Positions 8,425-17,682 of a stretch of 64,000 bases of DNA are shown piece by piece. A program made the position numbers and the translations under genes. The stretch comes from Salibacterium aidingense DSM 18341. Its GTDB lineage: Bacteria; Bacillota; Bacilli; Bacillales; Marinococcaceae. The DNA lies in contig NZ_KE386940.1 in assembly GCF_000429685.1 (NCBI RefSeq), forward strand, positions 198,113-262,112. The letters run 5' to 3'. The notes below the pieces were generated by a model. It was not told the origin of the DNA, did not search any database, and saw only the letters and a program-made list of their open reading frames with translations. The first letter of the stretch is position 1, and each line of letters starts with the position of its first letter.

Positions 8425-9462
8425 TTACAGAGAATCAAAATCATTGTCGGAATCAACCAGGTTATAATCGGTCACCGTCGTTTCAAAGAAATCCGCTTTC
8501 CCGGTGGTGTTATCGTTATAAACAGAAATCCATCGCATTGGATTTTTCTTATGGCCTTCAAACACATGTTCAAAGCCGAGTTCTTTTATTCGTTTGTTAG
8601 CCATGAATTTGATATAGCTTTCCAGTTCATTGGAATTAATGCCTTCAATTTTGTTGCCAATAATATAGCTGCCCCATTTGATCTCCAATTCGGCGGCTCT
8701 AATGAAGGTGTCCTGCACGAATTGGGCAAACTCTTCGGTATGGAGTTCCGGATTTTCTTCCAGTGTTTCTTTCAGGATGTTGCAGAATAACCGTACGTGA
8801 AGCTGTTCATCCCGGTTAATGAAGTTGATCATCTTTGCGGTGCCGAGCATTTTTTCATTCCGGGCAAGGTTGTAAAAAAACGCAAAGCCGGAATAGAAAA
8901 ACAGCCCTTCAAGAATAACGTCATAAACGATCGCACGAACGAAATTTTCTTTCGTCGGATTGTCCGTGAATGCGGTGTAGCCGTCGGCGATGAATTTGTT
9001 GCGTTCGAGCAGGACTTCATCGGTTTTCCAGTATTCGAAGATTTCTTCCTGGGTCTGGCTGTCGGTGACACTGGAAAGGACATACGTGTAAGATTCGTTG
9101 TGCACGACTTCCTGAAAGGCGAGCACGGACATCAGCGCCGATAAACTGGAATCGGTGAGATAATCAGCAACTTTGGATGAAAAATCTGTCTGAACGCTGT
9201 CCAAAAAAGCAAGCAGGCCGATGATTTTGTTAAAAGCATCACGTTCATCTTCGGTTAACGTTTCGTACTGACTTTTATCGTTAACGAGCGGTACTTCGTC
9301 CGGAATCCAGAAATTTCGCAGCATATTTTTGTACATGGGATAGGCCCATTTTCTGGCGGTGTCATCCCAGTTCAAAATGTTAGAGCTTCTGCCGTTAATA
9401 ATTCCGGTCGATTGGTTTGGGGCCTCTGTGTCATATAGTCTGCGCTTGTATAAAGTAGTCAT
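8425..9462 (-). CDS. nrdB: Class I ribonucleotide reductase, small (beta) subunit
   Basis: 345 aa. It holds the di-metal centre and tyrosyl radical that start deoxynucleotide synthesis in the partner NrdA. The expected residues are visible: Asp88, Glu118 and His121 with the radical Tyr125 (E-VV-H-NES-Y), then Glu185, Glu219 and His222 (RDEQLH). The C-terminal tail DNDFDSL would dock into the large subunit. No nrdI flavodoxin gene is adjacent, which together with the ATP-cone partner favours class Ia over Ib. The metal (Fe or Mn) cannot be decided. It lies 113 bp downstream of nrdA in the metE operon. Confidence 0.93.
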   Translation of the reverse strand: MTTLYKRRLYDTEAPNQSTGIINGRSSNILNWDDTARKWAYPMYKNMLRNFWIPDEVPLVNDKSQYETLTEDERDAFNKIIGLLAFLDSVQTDFSSKVADYLTDSSLSALMSVLAFQEVVHNESYTYVLSSVTDSQTQEEIFEYWKTDEVLLERNKFIADGYTAFTDNPTKENFVRAIVYDVILEGLFFYSGFAFFYNLARNEKMLGTAKMINFINRDEQLHVRLFCNILKETLEENPELHTEEFAQFVQDTFIRAAELEIKWGSYIIGNKIEGINSNELESYIKFMANKRIKELGFEHVFEGHKKNPMRWISVYNDNTTGKADFFETTVTDYNLVDSDNDFDSL

Positions 9463-9524
9463 TAGCGATGCTCCTTTGCCGACAAATTTTTTAAAGGCAG
9501 ATATCCAGTTTCAGCATGGGGCGG

Positions 9525-9575
9525 GACCTGCAGTCAGCAGGTCTCCGGGTGTATTCAGCGGGCTTGCGCTTTTTC
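9525..9575 (-). repeat. Intergenic hairpin and repeat fragment between nrdA and nrdB
   Basis: A perfect 7-bp hairpin (GACCTGC/GCAGGTC, 9525-9531 with 9537-9543) is next to GGGCTTGCGCTTTTTC, which matches the end of the dispersed GC-rich repeats at 20465, 44070 and 55370. It has no T-run in the transcript direction, so it is not a terminator. It may modulate mRNA processing or stability between the two subunit cistrons. Confidence 0.45.
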
Positions 9576-11876
9576 TTAACTGGAGCAGCTTTCGCAGTCT
9601 TCAACGACGGTGGACGTCGATCTTGTGTAATACGTTGTTTTCAAACCGGACTGCCAGGCTTGCATATGGAGGCCCAGCAGTTCTTTTGCTTTAATGCTGC
9701 GGTGGATATACAGATTGAAGCTGACAGCCTGATCGATATGCTTCTGCCGGGCGGCATTCTGTTTTATACTCCACGACTGATCCAAATTAAATGCTGATTT
9801 ATAATACCAAATCGTTCTGGAACTGATATCCGGTGCTGTGACCGGGGAGCGGAAACCTTTTTTCTCTTCCACATGTTCCTGCCGGAATACCGGATCAATG
9901 CTTGCTGTGGATCCAGCAATCAACGACGTGGTCGCATTTGGGGCAACCGCGATCAAATAGCCGTTACGCAGGCCATCCTGCTGAACTGCTTCGGAAAGTT
10001 CCCGCCAGGCCTCATCGGACCAGAGAACAGAACCGTTTTCCTGCCGTGTTCCGTACGTGCGTTCCAGATAGCGTCCGGTATTCCATTCGCTTCCTTCAAA
10101 TAGAGGATACGCTCCTTTTTCGACCGCAAGCTCATGAGAAGCTTTCAAGGTAAGATAGTTAATTTTTTCATACAATTGATCTGTCAGCTTCACGGCTTCT
10201 TCCGATTCCCAGCTTATGCCTTCCAGAGCAAGCAGGTGATGCCAGCCAAAGGTACCTAGTCCAATCGCACGATAACGCTGGTTAGTGTGGCGCGCCTGCA
10301 GAACATCAATGGTGTTTAAGTCAATGACATTGTCCAGCATCCGGACCTGGATGGGGACAAGTCTTTCTAATACCTCTTCCCGCACTGCTTTTGCCAGTGA
10401 AATGGAGGAGAGGTTGCAGACCACCATATCTCCCGGGGTTTTTTCTGTAATGATGGTGCCTTCCTCGGTCAGATATTCTTCTTTCACTGTGGTCGGACTC
10501 ATGTTCTGCATGATCTCTGTGCAGAGGTTGGAACTGTAAATGATGCCGGCGTGTTTGTTCGGGTTATCACGGTTGACGGTATCCCGGTAGAACATATACG
10601 GCGTGCCGGTCTGCAGCTGAGATTTCATGATTCGTTTCATGATTTCAATGGCTGGCACCCGTTCTTTACTCAAATCCGGATGATCCATGCATTCCTGGTA
10701 TTTTTCCCGGAATGACCCTGCGCCATCTTCTTCGTCGTAAAAGTCTTCCAGTGACCAGCCCATCACGGTTTTTACTTCATGAGGGTCAAACAGGTACCAG
10801 TCTTCACGGTTTTCTACTTTTTCCATAAATAAATCCGGAATGCAGGCGCCGGTGAATATATCATGAGTGCGCAGTCGTTCATCGCCGGTGTTCAACTTTG
10901 CATCGAGAAATTCAAATATGTCTTTATGCCAGACATCAAGATATACGGCAAACGCCCCCTGGCGCTGGCCCAGCTGATCCACCGAAACCGCGGTGTTATT
11001 AAGCTGCTTCATCCAGCCCATGATACCGCCGGCAACTCCCTTGTAGCCTTTGATATCCGAGCCGCGGCTGCGGAGTTTGCCGAAATAGATGCCGACACCG
11101 CCTCCGTTTTTGGAAAGGTTGGCGACATCAGTATTGGAATCGAAGATGCTGCGCAGGCTGTCTTCCACCGTATCAATGAAGCAGGAGCTGAGCTGGCCGG
11201 TATTTTTACCGGCGTTCGTAAGCGTTGGTGTGGCTACGGTCATATATAGATTGGACAACGCCCAGTAAGCTTCTTTGACAAGTTTCAGCCGTCTGGAGGC
11301 AGGTTCATTAATCATCAGCTTCATGGCAATTACCATAAATCTCTCCTGCGGCAGTTCAAAGACGTGGCTGTTTTTGTCCGTTGCAAGGTATTTATGGGCC
11401 AGGGTTAAAATGCCGACATAGGTGAACAGTTTATCCCGTTCCGGTTTAATTGCCTGCCCAAGTTCCATGATTTCTTCCTTGGAATAATCACGCAGCAGTG
11501 TTTGATCATAAACCCCCTTCGAACCGAGAACTTTCAGCAGGCCATAGAGAGAGCCATATTTTTGGTCTGTATCGTATGCCCGGTTTTTGGACGCTTCTTT
11601 GTAGAGTTTCCGGAGATAGATGGCTGCAGCCACATATGTCCAGTCCGGCTCGTTACGGTCGATCCGCTCGGAGGCATTCAAGGCCAGAAGATGGGTGATT
11701 TGTTCGGAAGAATAGGTGTCTTTGAATTCAATATTTGTTAGAACTTCTTCTTTGTAATCCTGTACGGATAAATTCGGAAAATCAGCGGTTACGTCATCTA
11801 TGAAATGGCTGAGCCGTTCTTTATCAAACGTCAGCTCGCGATTTCCGTTATCTTTTGTAATAACTGTCACTTTCAT
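9576..11876 (-). CDS. nrdA: Class I ribonucleotide reductase, large (alpha) subunit with ATP cone
   Basis: 766 aa. It reduces ribonucleoside diphosphates to deoxy forms. An N-terminal ATP-cone (residues 2-95) gives overall activity control by ATP/dATP. Active-site residues are all present: Cys232 (LSSCF), Asn450-Cys452-Glu454 (SNLCTE), Cys487 (MVVCNLSS), the radical-transfer tyrosine pair in KTTYYTR and the C-terminal reductant pair Cys761-x-x-Cys764. Length and ATP cone fit class Ia rather than the shorter NrdE. The start has AGGAGGA just upstream and lies only 9 bp after the metE stop, so it is almost certainly co-transcribed with metE under the cobalamin riboswitch. Confidence 0.94.
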   Translation of the reverse strand: MKVTVITKDNGNRELTFDKERLSHFIDDVTADFPNLSVQDYKEEVLTNIEFKDTYSSEQITHLLALNASERIDRNEPDWTYVAAAIYLRKLYKEASKNRAYDTDQKYGSLYGLLKVLGSKGVYDQTLLRDYSKEEIMELGQAIKPERDKLFTYVGILTLAHKYLATDKNSHVFELPQERFMVIAMKLMINEPASRRLKLVKEAYWALSNLYMTVATPTLTNAGKNTGQLSSCFIDTVEDSLRSIFDSNTDVANLSKNGGGVGIYFGKLRSRGSDIKGYKGVAGGIMGWMKQLNNTAVSVDQLGQRQGAFAVYLDVWHKDIFEFLDAKLNTGDERLRTHDIFTGACIPDLFMEKVENREDWYLFDPHEVKTVMGWSLEDFYDEEDGAGSFREKYQECMDHPDLSKERVPAIEIMKRIMKSQLQTGTPYMFYRDTVNRDNPNKHAGIIYSSNLCTEIMQNMSPTTVKEEYLTEEGTIITEKTPGDMVVCNLSSISLAKAVREEVLERLVPIQVRMLDNVIDLNTIDVLQARHTNQRYRAIGLGTFGWHHLLALEGISWESEEAVKLTDQLYEKINYLTLKASHELAVEKGAYPLFEGSEWNTGRYLERTYGTRQENGSVLWSDEAWRELSEAVQQDGLRNGYLIAVAPNATTSLIAGSTASIDPVFRQEHVEEKKGFRSPVTAPDISSRTIWYYKSAFNLDQSWSIKQNAARQKHIDQAVSFNLYIHRSIKAKELLGLHMQAWQSGLKTTYYTRSTSTVVEDCESCSS

Positions 11877-11885
11877 TCCTCCTGC

Positions 11886-14165
11886 TTAACTCGTTGGAAG
11901 TTTACGGGACTCTCTGCTTTCTCTCGCTGCCTGTACCATATTTTTCAGAGAGTCTATAGTTTCTGGCGTGTTTCTTGTCTTCAGACCGCAGTCTGGATTA
12001 ATCCAGAAAAGGTCAGCTGGCAGTACTTGAAGAGCCCGGTCAATCATATCTTTCATTTCTTCTACGGAAGGGATGCGCGGGCTGTGAATATCGTAGACAC
12101 CCAGGCCGATTCCTTTGTCATAAACTGCTGTTTCAAATGATTCGATCAATTCTCCGTGACTGCGGGAGGTTTCAATGGAAATAACATCAGCATCCAAAGC
12201 CCGGATGGATTCGATCATATCCTGAAATTCGCTGTAGCACATGTGGGTATGAATCTGCGTCGACGGCTTCACGTTGGAGGTTGCCAGACGGAAAGCAAGC
12301 ACAGACCAGTCAAGGTATTCGTTCCATTCCTCCCGTTTCAGCGGCAGACCTTCGCGTACAGCCGGCTCATCGACCTGAATCATATCAATGCCCGCTTCTT
12401 CCAGGGCTTGTACTTCTTGGCTGAGGGCGACGGCGATCTGAAAGGCGGTTTCCCTGCGGGGAATGTCATCCCGTTCGAAGGACCAGTTTAAAATGGTAAC
12501 CGGACCGGTCAGCATCCCTTTTACCGGTTTGTCGGTCAGCGACTGGGCATAACGGGATTCCTCCACTGTCATCGGTTCCGCAAAGGTCACGTCATCGTAA
12601 ATGACCGGCGGTTTCACGCAGCGCGAGCCGTAGGACTGCACCCAGCCGAAACTTGTGAAAGCAAATCCGTTCAATTTTTCTCCGAAAAACTCGACCATAT
12701 CATTGCGTTCAAATTCGCCGTGAACCAATACATCCAGGCCGATATCTTCCTGGATATCGATCCATTCTTTGATTTTGCCGCGGACGAATTCTTGGTACGC
12801 TGCCGGGCTTTTTTCGCCTTTACGGAACTGCTGGCGCGCCACCCGTACTTCTTTCGTCTGCGGAAAGCTTCCAATGGTCGTTGTCGGCAGAAGCGGCAGC
12901 TCCCATTTTTCATCCTGATACTTCTGCCGTTCAGCAAACGGGAGGTCACGCTCCGACGGCAGGGCTTCCCGCTGTTTGGTCAAGTCGGCAGACTGCTGCC
13001 GGTACGTCTCGGCAAAGACTTGCAAAGCCTTCTGATTCTCATCCAAAGCTTGCTCAGCACTGCCGCCATTCATACGATCGGTCAAGGTTGTAATTTCTTT
13101 TAATTTCTCATCAGCAAAGGAAAGCGCTCCGTACAAGATGCCGTCAAGTTTCGTTTCCAGTGTTTTGGTCACGGGTACATGCAGCAGACTGCACGAAGGC
13201 TGAATCACTTTGTCGGCTTCGGGAGCAGCTTCGTCAATTTTTTTCAGGAGTGCTTCTTTTTCTTTAAGATCGGCCCGCCAAATGTTACGACCATCAATGA
13301 CGCCAACGCCGAGTGTTTTGTCTTTTGGAAATCCGTGTTTTTCCAGGGCTGCTTTGTTTTTCTCCAAGCCGTGCACGAAATCAAGGCCGATGCCTTCCAC
13401 CGGCAGGGCTGTGATGTCTTCGTAATATTCAATGCCTTCAAAGTATGTCTGCAGCATAATGGACATCTCCGGAATCTCGCGGGCAAAGGTGTCATATGTT
13501 TTCTGTACGAAACGGAGATCTTCTTTTGTCAGGGTAGGAACAAGAGAAGGCTCATCAATCTGTACCCAAGATGCTCCGGCTTCCTGCAACTGCTGCAGCA
13601 CTTTCACATACAACGGCAGGAGCTCGTCCAGCTTTGTTTCAAACTCGCTGCTGTCATAACCCTTGGAGAGTTTTAAAAAGGTGAAAGGGCCGATGAGCAC
13701 AGGTCTTGTATCTATATCCAATTCTTCTTTAGCTTCTTTATAATCATGCAAAGGTTTATTTTCTTTTAAAACAGGGGTGATGTCCCCGATTTCCGGCACA
13801 ATGTAGTGATAGTTTGTATTAAACCACTTGGTCATTTCACATGCCGGTGCTTTGTCGGTGCCTCGTGCCATATTAAAGTAGGTGGTAAGAGAATCCGGCT
13901 CTCCCTGAAATCGTTCCGGAATAAACCCGAACATGAGGGCGGTATCGAGTATATGATCATAAAAGGAAAAGTCGCCGGCCGGGATAAAAGATACACCGGC
14001 GTCTCTCTGTTTTTGAAGATAACCGAGACGCAGCTCCTTCATTTCCTTTAAAAAATCGTCCTTCGAGATTTTCTCCCCCCAATAGCTTTCGAGAGCCCGT
14101 TTCCATTCGCGGTTTTCTCCGAGCCGCGGGTAACCAAGGTTACTATTCGTCCACGTTGTTCCCAT
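11886..14165 (-). CDS. metE: Cobalamin-independent methionine synthase
   Basis: 759 aa. It transfers a methyl group from 5-methyltetrahydropteroyl-polyglutamate to homocysteine without B12. The N-terminal domain begins SNLGYPRLGENREWKRALE. The C-terminal catalytic barrel carries the zinc ligands: His and Cys in THMCYSEF, Glu in SIETSRSHG and Cys in NPDCGLKTR. I place the start at ATG 14165, preceded by AAGGAGGCAG. Upstream in-frame codons run into the leader terminator. It is the first gene of metE-nrdA-nrdB and lies behind a cobalamin riboswitch, so it should be shut off when B12 is plentiful and MetH can work. Confidence 0.97.
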   Translation of the reverse strand: MGTTWTNSNLGYPRLGENREWKRALESYWGEKISKDDFLKEMKELRLGYLQKQRDAGVSFIPAGDFSFYDHILDTALMFGFIPERFQGEPDSLTTYFNMARGTDKAPACEMTKWFNTNYHYIVPEIGDITPVLKENKPLHDYKEAKEELDIDTRPVLIGPFTFLKLSKGYDSSEFETKLDELLPLYVKVLQQLQEAGASWVQIDEPSLVPTLTKEDLRFVQKTYDTFAREIPEMSIMLQTYFEGIEYYEDITALPVEGIGLDFVHGLEKNKAALEKHGFPKDKTLGVGVIDGRNIWRADLKEKEALLKKIDEAAPEADKVIQPSCSLLHVPVTKTLETKLDGILYGALSFADEKLKEITTLTDRMNGGSAEQALDENQKALQVFAETYRQQSADLTKQREALPSERDLPFAERQKYQDEKWELPLLPTTTIGSFPQTKEVRVARQQFRKGEKSPAAYQEFVRGKIKEWIDIQEDIGLDVLVHGEFERNDMVEFFGEKLNGFAFTSFGWVQSYGSRCVKPPVIYDDVTFAEPMTVEESRYAQSLTDKPVKGMLTGPVTILNWSFERDDIPRRETAFQIAVALSQEVQALEEAGIDMIQVDEPAVREGLPLKREEWNEYLDWSVLAFRLATSNVKPSTQIHTHMCYSEFQDMIESIRALDADVISIETSRSHGELIESFETAVYDKGIGLGVYDIHSPRIPSVEEMKDMIDRALQVLPADLFWINPDCGLKTRNTPETIDSLKNMVQAARESRESRKLPTS

Positions 14166-14203
14166 ATCGCTGCCTCCTTGATAAAATAAGATATAATGTG
14201 CAT

Positions 14204-14257
14204 AAAAAAAGGTATTTTTACAAGGCGGCGGACGGGAGAAGCGCATGTAAAAATACC
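14204..14257 (-). terminator. Riboswitch-controlled intrinsic terminator in the metE leader
   Basis: A perfect 12-bp stem (GGTATTTTTACA at 14211-14222 with TGTAAAAATACC at 14246-14257 on the plus strand) is followed on the minus strand by seven T. Its loop contains TCTCCCGT (minus strand), which can pair with ACGGGAGA just after the aptamer (14291-14298). That gives an obvious anti-terminator. It lies between the B12 aptamer and the metE ribosome binding site. Confidence 0.85.
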
Positions 14258-14318
14258 CTTATGGATATATATAACGTAAACACCTTCCTATCTCCCGTAG
14301 GTCGCGCGGTGCTGTTAA

Positions 14319-14482
14319 AACAGGCAGGTCTCCTGGCTTCAGTATCTTCGCTGTCATGGCCTTCCCGAATACTATTCAGTGGCAGTGCATGACGCTCCTC
14401 TGTCACAGTGGCGGGACCGCTCCGGAGTTTCACCGGCTTCCCTTTTAAACCCTGAAAACTGGAATTTTCAGGGTACCTGTTT
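14319..14482 (-). promoter_or_regulatory. Cobalamin (B12) riboswitch
   Basis: On the minus strand the leader carries the hallmark boxes in order: AAGGGAAGCCGGTGAAA, ACTCCGGAGCGGTCCCGCCACTGT, TGCACTGCCACTG, GGGAAGG and the 3' end GAAGCCAGGAGACCTGCC. The closing stem pairs ACAGGT with ACCTG. The aptamer precedes a terminator and the metE-nrdA-nrdB operon. By precedent, coenzyme B12 binding should favour termination. Confidence 0.95.
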
Positions 14483-14509
14483 CCGTCATATGTCATTGTT
14501 TGTAGAAAA

Positions 14510-14539
14510 ACTATATCGCTTGTACTGCTGTTCTGTCAA
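14510..14539 (-). promoter_or_regulatory. Sigma-A-type promoter of the metE operon
   Basis: TTGACA (14534-14539 on the minus strand), an 18-bp spacer and TATAGT (14510-14515) lie directly upstream of the B12 aptamer. Confidence 0.7.
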
Positions 14540-14609
14540 GAGCCCTGAAGTGGCATATATAGTAGTTATGTTTTCTGTAATGCCCAATATATACGAGGTG
14601 AAGCATAAG

Positions 14610-15191
14610 ATGAAGCATCCAGTATCCGAAAAATTTTTTTGTCAGCCTACATTGGAATTGGCTCGTCAATTACTAGGTTCTGTTTTAGTGAAAAAATCAG
14701 AACAAGGGACGGCTGCCGGTAGAATTGTGGAGACGGAGGCGTATTTGGGGAAGGAAGACCGGGCGGCCCACAGTTTTGGAAACAAAAGAACGAAACGGAC
14801 GGAAGTCATGTTTCAACGTCCGGGCCATGTATATACGTTTGAGATGCATACGCATTGTCTTGTAAATGTTGTCAGCGCACCGGCAGGGGTACCGCAGGCG
14901 GTTCTAATCCGAGCACTTGAACCCGTGGACGGAATAGAGCTCATGCGGTCGCGGCGAAACAGGCAAAAAGACATCGAACTAACAAACGGCCCCGGGAAGT
15001 TAACGAAGGCACTAGGGATTACAATGATGGATTATGGCCGCCATTTTTCTGAAAAAACGTTGTACATCGCGGAGGGAAAAGAGCCATCAGAGATTTCTTC
15101 CGGTCCGCGGATAGGAATTGAGAACACTGGAGAAGCTAGAGACTATCCGTATAGGTTTTGGGAAAAAGGGAATCCATTTGTTTCGAGATAG
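14610..15191 (+). CDS. DNA-3-methyladenine (alkylpurine) glycosylase, AAG/MPG family
   Basis: 193 aa. It excises alkylated purines such as 3-methyladenine in base-excision repair. Family landmarks are LARQLLGSVLV, RIVETEAYLGKEDRAAHS (catalytic Glu), KRTEVMFQRPGHVYTF, HCLVNVV, AVLIRALEP and LTNGPGKLTKALGI. I choose the ATG at 14610 with GAGGTG about ten bases upstream. The frame is open further upstream but would run through the oppositely oriented B12 riboswitch. The gene stands alone and diverges from metE. Confidence 0.93.
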   Translation: MKHPVSEKFFCQPTLELARQLLGSVLVKKSEQGTAAGRIVETEAYLGKEDRAAHSFGNKRTKRTEVMFQRPGHVYTFEMHTHCLVNVVSAPAGVPQAVLIRALEPVDGIELMRSRRNRQKDIELTNGPGKLTKALGITMMDYGRHFSEKTLYIAEGKEPSEISSGPRIGIENTGEARDYPYRFWEKGNPFVSR

Positions 15192-15345
15192 TCCATTACA
15201 AACCGGTCATGGCGTTTCTTTATTATGTCTTCTATTCTCAATTAGCCATTCTTTATTAAGAATAGAAAAGAAAGCGGTTTCTTTTAGTTTGTTCACAATT
15301 TGTTAATAATTCCGCTGAATATAGTGATTTCCTCCATCGAATTTC

Positions 15346-15382
15346 TTGACAAACTGCTTCTGATTAATAATAATTATTATAA
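15346..15382 (+). promoter_or_regulatory. ahpC promoter with PerR box
   Basis: TTGACA (15346-15351), a 17-bp spacer and AATAAT (15369-15374) form a promoter. Overlapping its -10 region is TAATAATTATTATAA (15368-15382), which differs at one position from the PerR consensus TTATAATNATTATAA. This predicts peroxide-inducible, metal-dependent repression. Confidence 0.8.
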
Positions 15383-15459
15383 AGAAGATAACCTTTACGC
15401 TTTCATTTGAAAATGTAAAAGTGAAGAGTCTACTATTTTGCAGAAGGAGGACATACATT

Positions 15460-16023
15460 ATGTCATTAATAGGTAAAGAAGTACAACCATTTCAGGCTAC
15501 TGCATTTCGTCAAGGTGAATTTGTAGACGTAACTGAAGAAAATTTCAAAGGCCAATGGAGTGTTGTTTGTTTTTATCCAGCAGACTTCTCCTTTGTCTGC
15601 CCGACGGAATTGGAAGATTTACAACATCAATATGCTGAGCTGAAAAATCTTGGTACAGAAGTTTATTCTGTTTCCACAGATACACATTTTGTACATAAAG
15701 CGTGGCACGAAGCATCTGACGCTATTAACAAGATTGAGTATACGATGATTGGGGACCCCTCTCAACAAATTTCCCGTAACTTTGAGGTGCTCCGGGAGGA
15801 AGAAGGATTAGCCGACCGCGGTACATTTATTATTGATCCAGACGGCGTTATTCAAATGGTAGAAATTAACGCTGACGGCATCGGCCGTGACGCCAGTACA
15901 TTAATCAGCAAAATCAAAGCTGCGCAATATGTACGTGAAAATCCGGATGAGGTCTGCCCTGCCAATTGGGATGAAACGGGAGAAACGTTAAAGCCAAGTC
16001 TTGATTTAGTAGGCAAAATATAA
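15460..16023 (+). CDS. ahpC: Alkyl hydroperoxide reductase peroxiredoxin subunit
   Basis: 187 aa, a typical 2-Cys peroxiredoxin. The peroxidatic Cys47 lies in FSFVCPTE and the resolving Cys166 in DEVCPANW. It reduces H2O2, organic hydroperoxides and peroxynitrite in the cytoplasm and is recycled by AhpF. The ATG has GAAGGAGG seven bases upstream. The in-frame codons before it would contain the ribosome binding site. The PerR box lies over its promoter. A terminator-like hairpin separates it from ahpF, which would give more ahpC than ahpF mRNA. Confidence 0.96.
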   Translation: MSLIGKEVQPFQATAFRQGEFVDVTEENFKGQWSVVCFYPADFSFVCPTELEDLQHQYAELKNLGTEVYSVSTDTHFVHKAWHEASDAINKIEYTMIGDPSQQISRNFEVLREEEGLADRGTFIIDPDGVIQMVEINADGIGRDASTLISKIKAAQYVRENPDEVCPANWDETGETLKPSLDLVGKI

Positions 16024-16059
16024 GAGAAGGACCGTTACCCAGTATAATACTTTAGAGGG

Positions 16060-16092
16060 GTTCGACGTTCAGAAGCGTCGAACTTCCTTTTT
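16060..16092 (+). terminator. Attenuating hairpin between ahpC and ahpF
   Basis: A perfect 8-bp stem (GTTCGACG/CGTCGAAC) with an 8-base loop is followed by TTCCTTTTT. It probably causes partial termination after ahpC. Confidence 0.75.
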
Positions 16093-16145
16093 GTCAAGGT
16101 TAAGCGAAAGATTTAATGAATTTTAAAGTGGAAAAGAGGTTCAAT

Positions 16146-17675
16146 ATGCTCGATCAGGAAATTAAGTCACAACTCAAAGAGTATTTGCAGCTGCTGGAGA
16201 ATGATATTGTGCTTAAAGTGAATTTCGGATCAGACGATGTTTCCAAAGAAGCGGAGGAACTGGTCAACGAAATTTCCGATATGTCAGATAAAATCACGGT
16301 GGAACAGGGAGATTTCCCGCGAGTTCCAACTTTCAGCGTCAATCGGCCTGGGGAAAGTTCAGGCATTAGTTTTTCCGGTGTTCCGCTTGGACATGAATTC
16401 ACGTCCCTGGTCCTTGCTTTATTACAAGTAAGCGGCCGTCCTCCGAAAGAAGAAGAGGGTGTGCTCGATCAAATCAGACAATTGGAGGGTCCGCTGCATT
16501 TTGAGACCTATGTCAGCCTTTCCTGCCAAAACTGCCCTGATGTCGTACAGGCATTGAATGTAATGAGTGTCATTCATCCGGATATTACCCACACCATGAT
16601 TGAAGGATCGGCCTTTAAAGAAGAAGTAGAGGGGAACGAAGTGATGGCTGTTCCATCTGTCTTTTTAAACGGCGAATCCTTTGTTAACGGCCGCCAGACA
16701 CTAAAAAGCATTCTTGAAAAATTGGGAAATACCTCTGTAGATGTATCCGCCCTTAACGATAAACAGGCATTTGACGTGCTTATTGTCGGCGGCGGTCCTG
16801 CTGGTGCAAGTGCAGCCATTTATGCAGCAAGAAAAGGGATCCGGACAGGCATTGTAGCCGATCGCTTCGGCGGGCAGGTGCAGGATACAAAGGGAATTGA
16901 AAACTTTATCGCGACCAAATATACAGAAGGACCTCAGCTGACAGCAAGTCTTGAAGAGCATGTACGCGACTATGATGTGGATATTATGGATTCCACGCTT
17001 GCCAAGTCATTAGAGAAAAAAGACTTATTTGAATTGGAGCTGGAAAACGGCGCAACACTAAAAAGTAAAACAGTGGTTGTTTCTACCGGTGCCCGCTGGA
17101 AGAATATCGGTGTTCCCGGGGAAGCAGAATTTAAAAATAAAGGAGTCGCCTATTGTCCGCACTGTGACGGCCCCATTTTTGAAGGGAAAGACGTGGCTGT
17201 TATCGGCGGCGGGAATTCCGGAATTGAAGCTGCCATTGATTTAGCCGGTATTGTCAATCATGTTACAGTACTTGAATTTCTTCCTGAATTGAATGCAGAC
17301 AGCGTGCTGCAGGAACGGGTGAACAGTCTGCCAAACGTGTCTGTTATCACCAATGCGCGCACCTCTGAAATCTATGGCAATAAGAAAGTGCAGGGTCTCC
17401 GCTATGTAGACCGCGAAACCGAAGAAGAGCAGAGCATCGAACTCGCCGGTGTTTTTGTCCAAATCGGTCTTGTTCCAAATACGGAATGGCTGGAAGACAC
17501 GGTAGAAAGAAACAAATATGGAGAAATTGTCGTCGACAAACACGGCGCTGCCAATATTCCTGGTGTATTTGCGGCAGGAGACTGCACAGACATGCCTTAT
17601 AAACAAATTATTACTTCCATGGGATCAGGCGCTGCTGCAGCTTTAGGTGCCTTTGACCACTTGATTCGGAATTAA
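16146..17675 (+). CDS. ahpF: Alkyl hydroperoxide reductase flavoprotein subunit
   Basis: 509 aa. It passes electrons from NAD(P)H through FAD and two disulfide centres to AhpC. The N-terminal tandem thioredoxin-like domain has C127-QN-C130. The FAD motif GGGPAGAS is near residue 217, the redox pair CPHC (YCPHCDGP) near 340 and an NAD-binding GGGNSG near 362. The C-terminal FAD motif is FAAGDC. The start ATG at 16146 has AGAGG six bases upstream. An in-frame ATG ten codons earlier has no ribosome binding site. It belongs to the PerR-type ahpCF unit. Confidence 0.96.
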   Translation: MLDQEIKSQLKEYLQLLENDIVLKVNFGSDDVSKEAEELVNEISDMSDKITVEQGDFPRVPTFSVNRPGESSGISFSGVPLGHEFTSLVLALLQVSGRPPKEEEGVLDQIRQLEGPLHFETYVSLSCQNCPDVVQALNVMSVIHPDITHTMIEGSAFKEEVEGNEVMAVPSVFLNGESFVNGRQTLKSILEKLGNTSVDVSALNDKQAFDVLIVGGGPAGASAAIYAARKGIRTGIVADRFGGQVQDTKGIENFIATKYTEGPQLTASLEEHVRDYDVDIMDSTLAKSLEKKDLFELELENGATLKSKTVVVSTGARWKNIGVPGEAEFKNKGVAYCPHCDGPIFEGKDVAVIGGGNSGIEAAIDLAGIVNHVTVLEFLPELNADSVLQERVNSLPNVSVITNARTSEIYGNKKVQGLRYVDRETEEEQSIELAGVFVQIGLVPNTEWLEDTVERNKYGEIVVDKHGAANIPGVFAAGDCTDMPYKQIITSMGSGAAAALGAFDHLIRN

Positions 17676-17682
17676 TAGGAAG

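Noticed and set aside
12156-14051. Several long plus-strand open frames opposite metE
   Set aside because: They mirror the coding strand of metE and have no ribosome binding sites; the real gene is certain.
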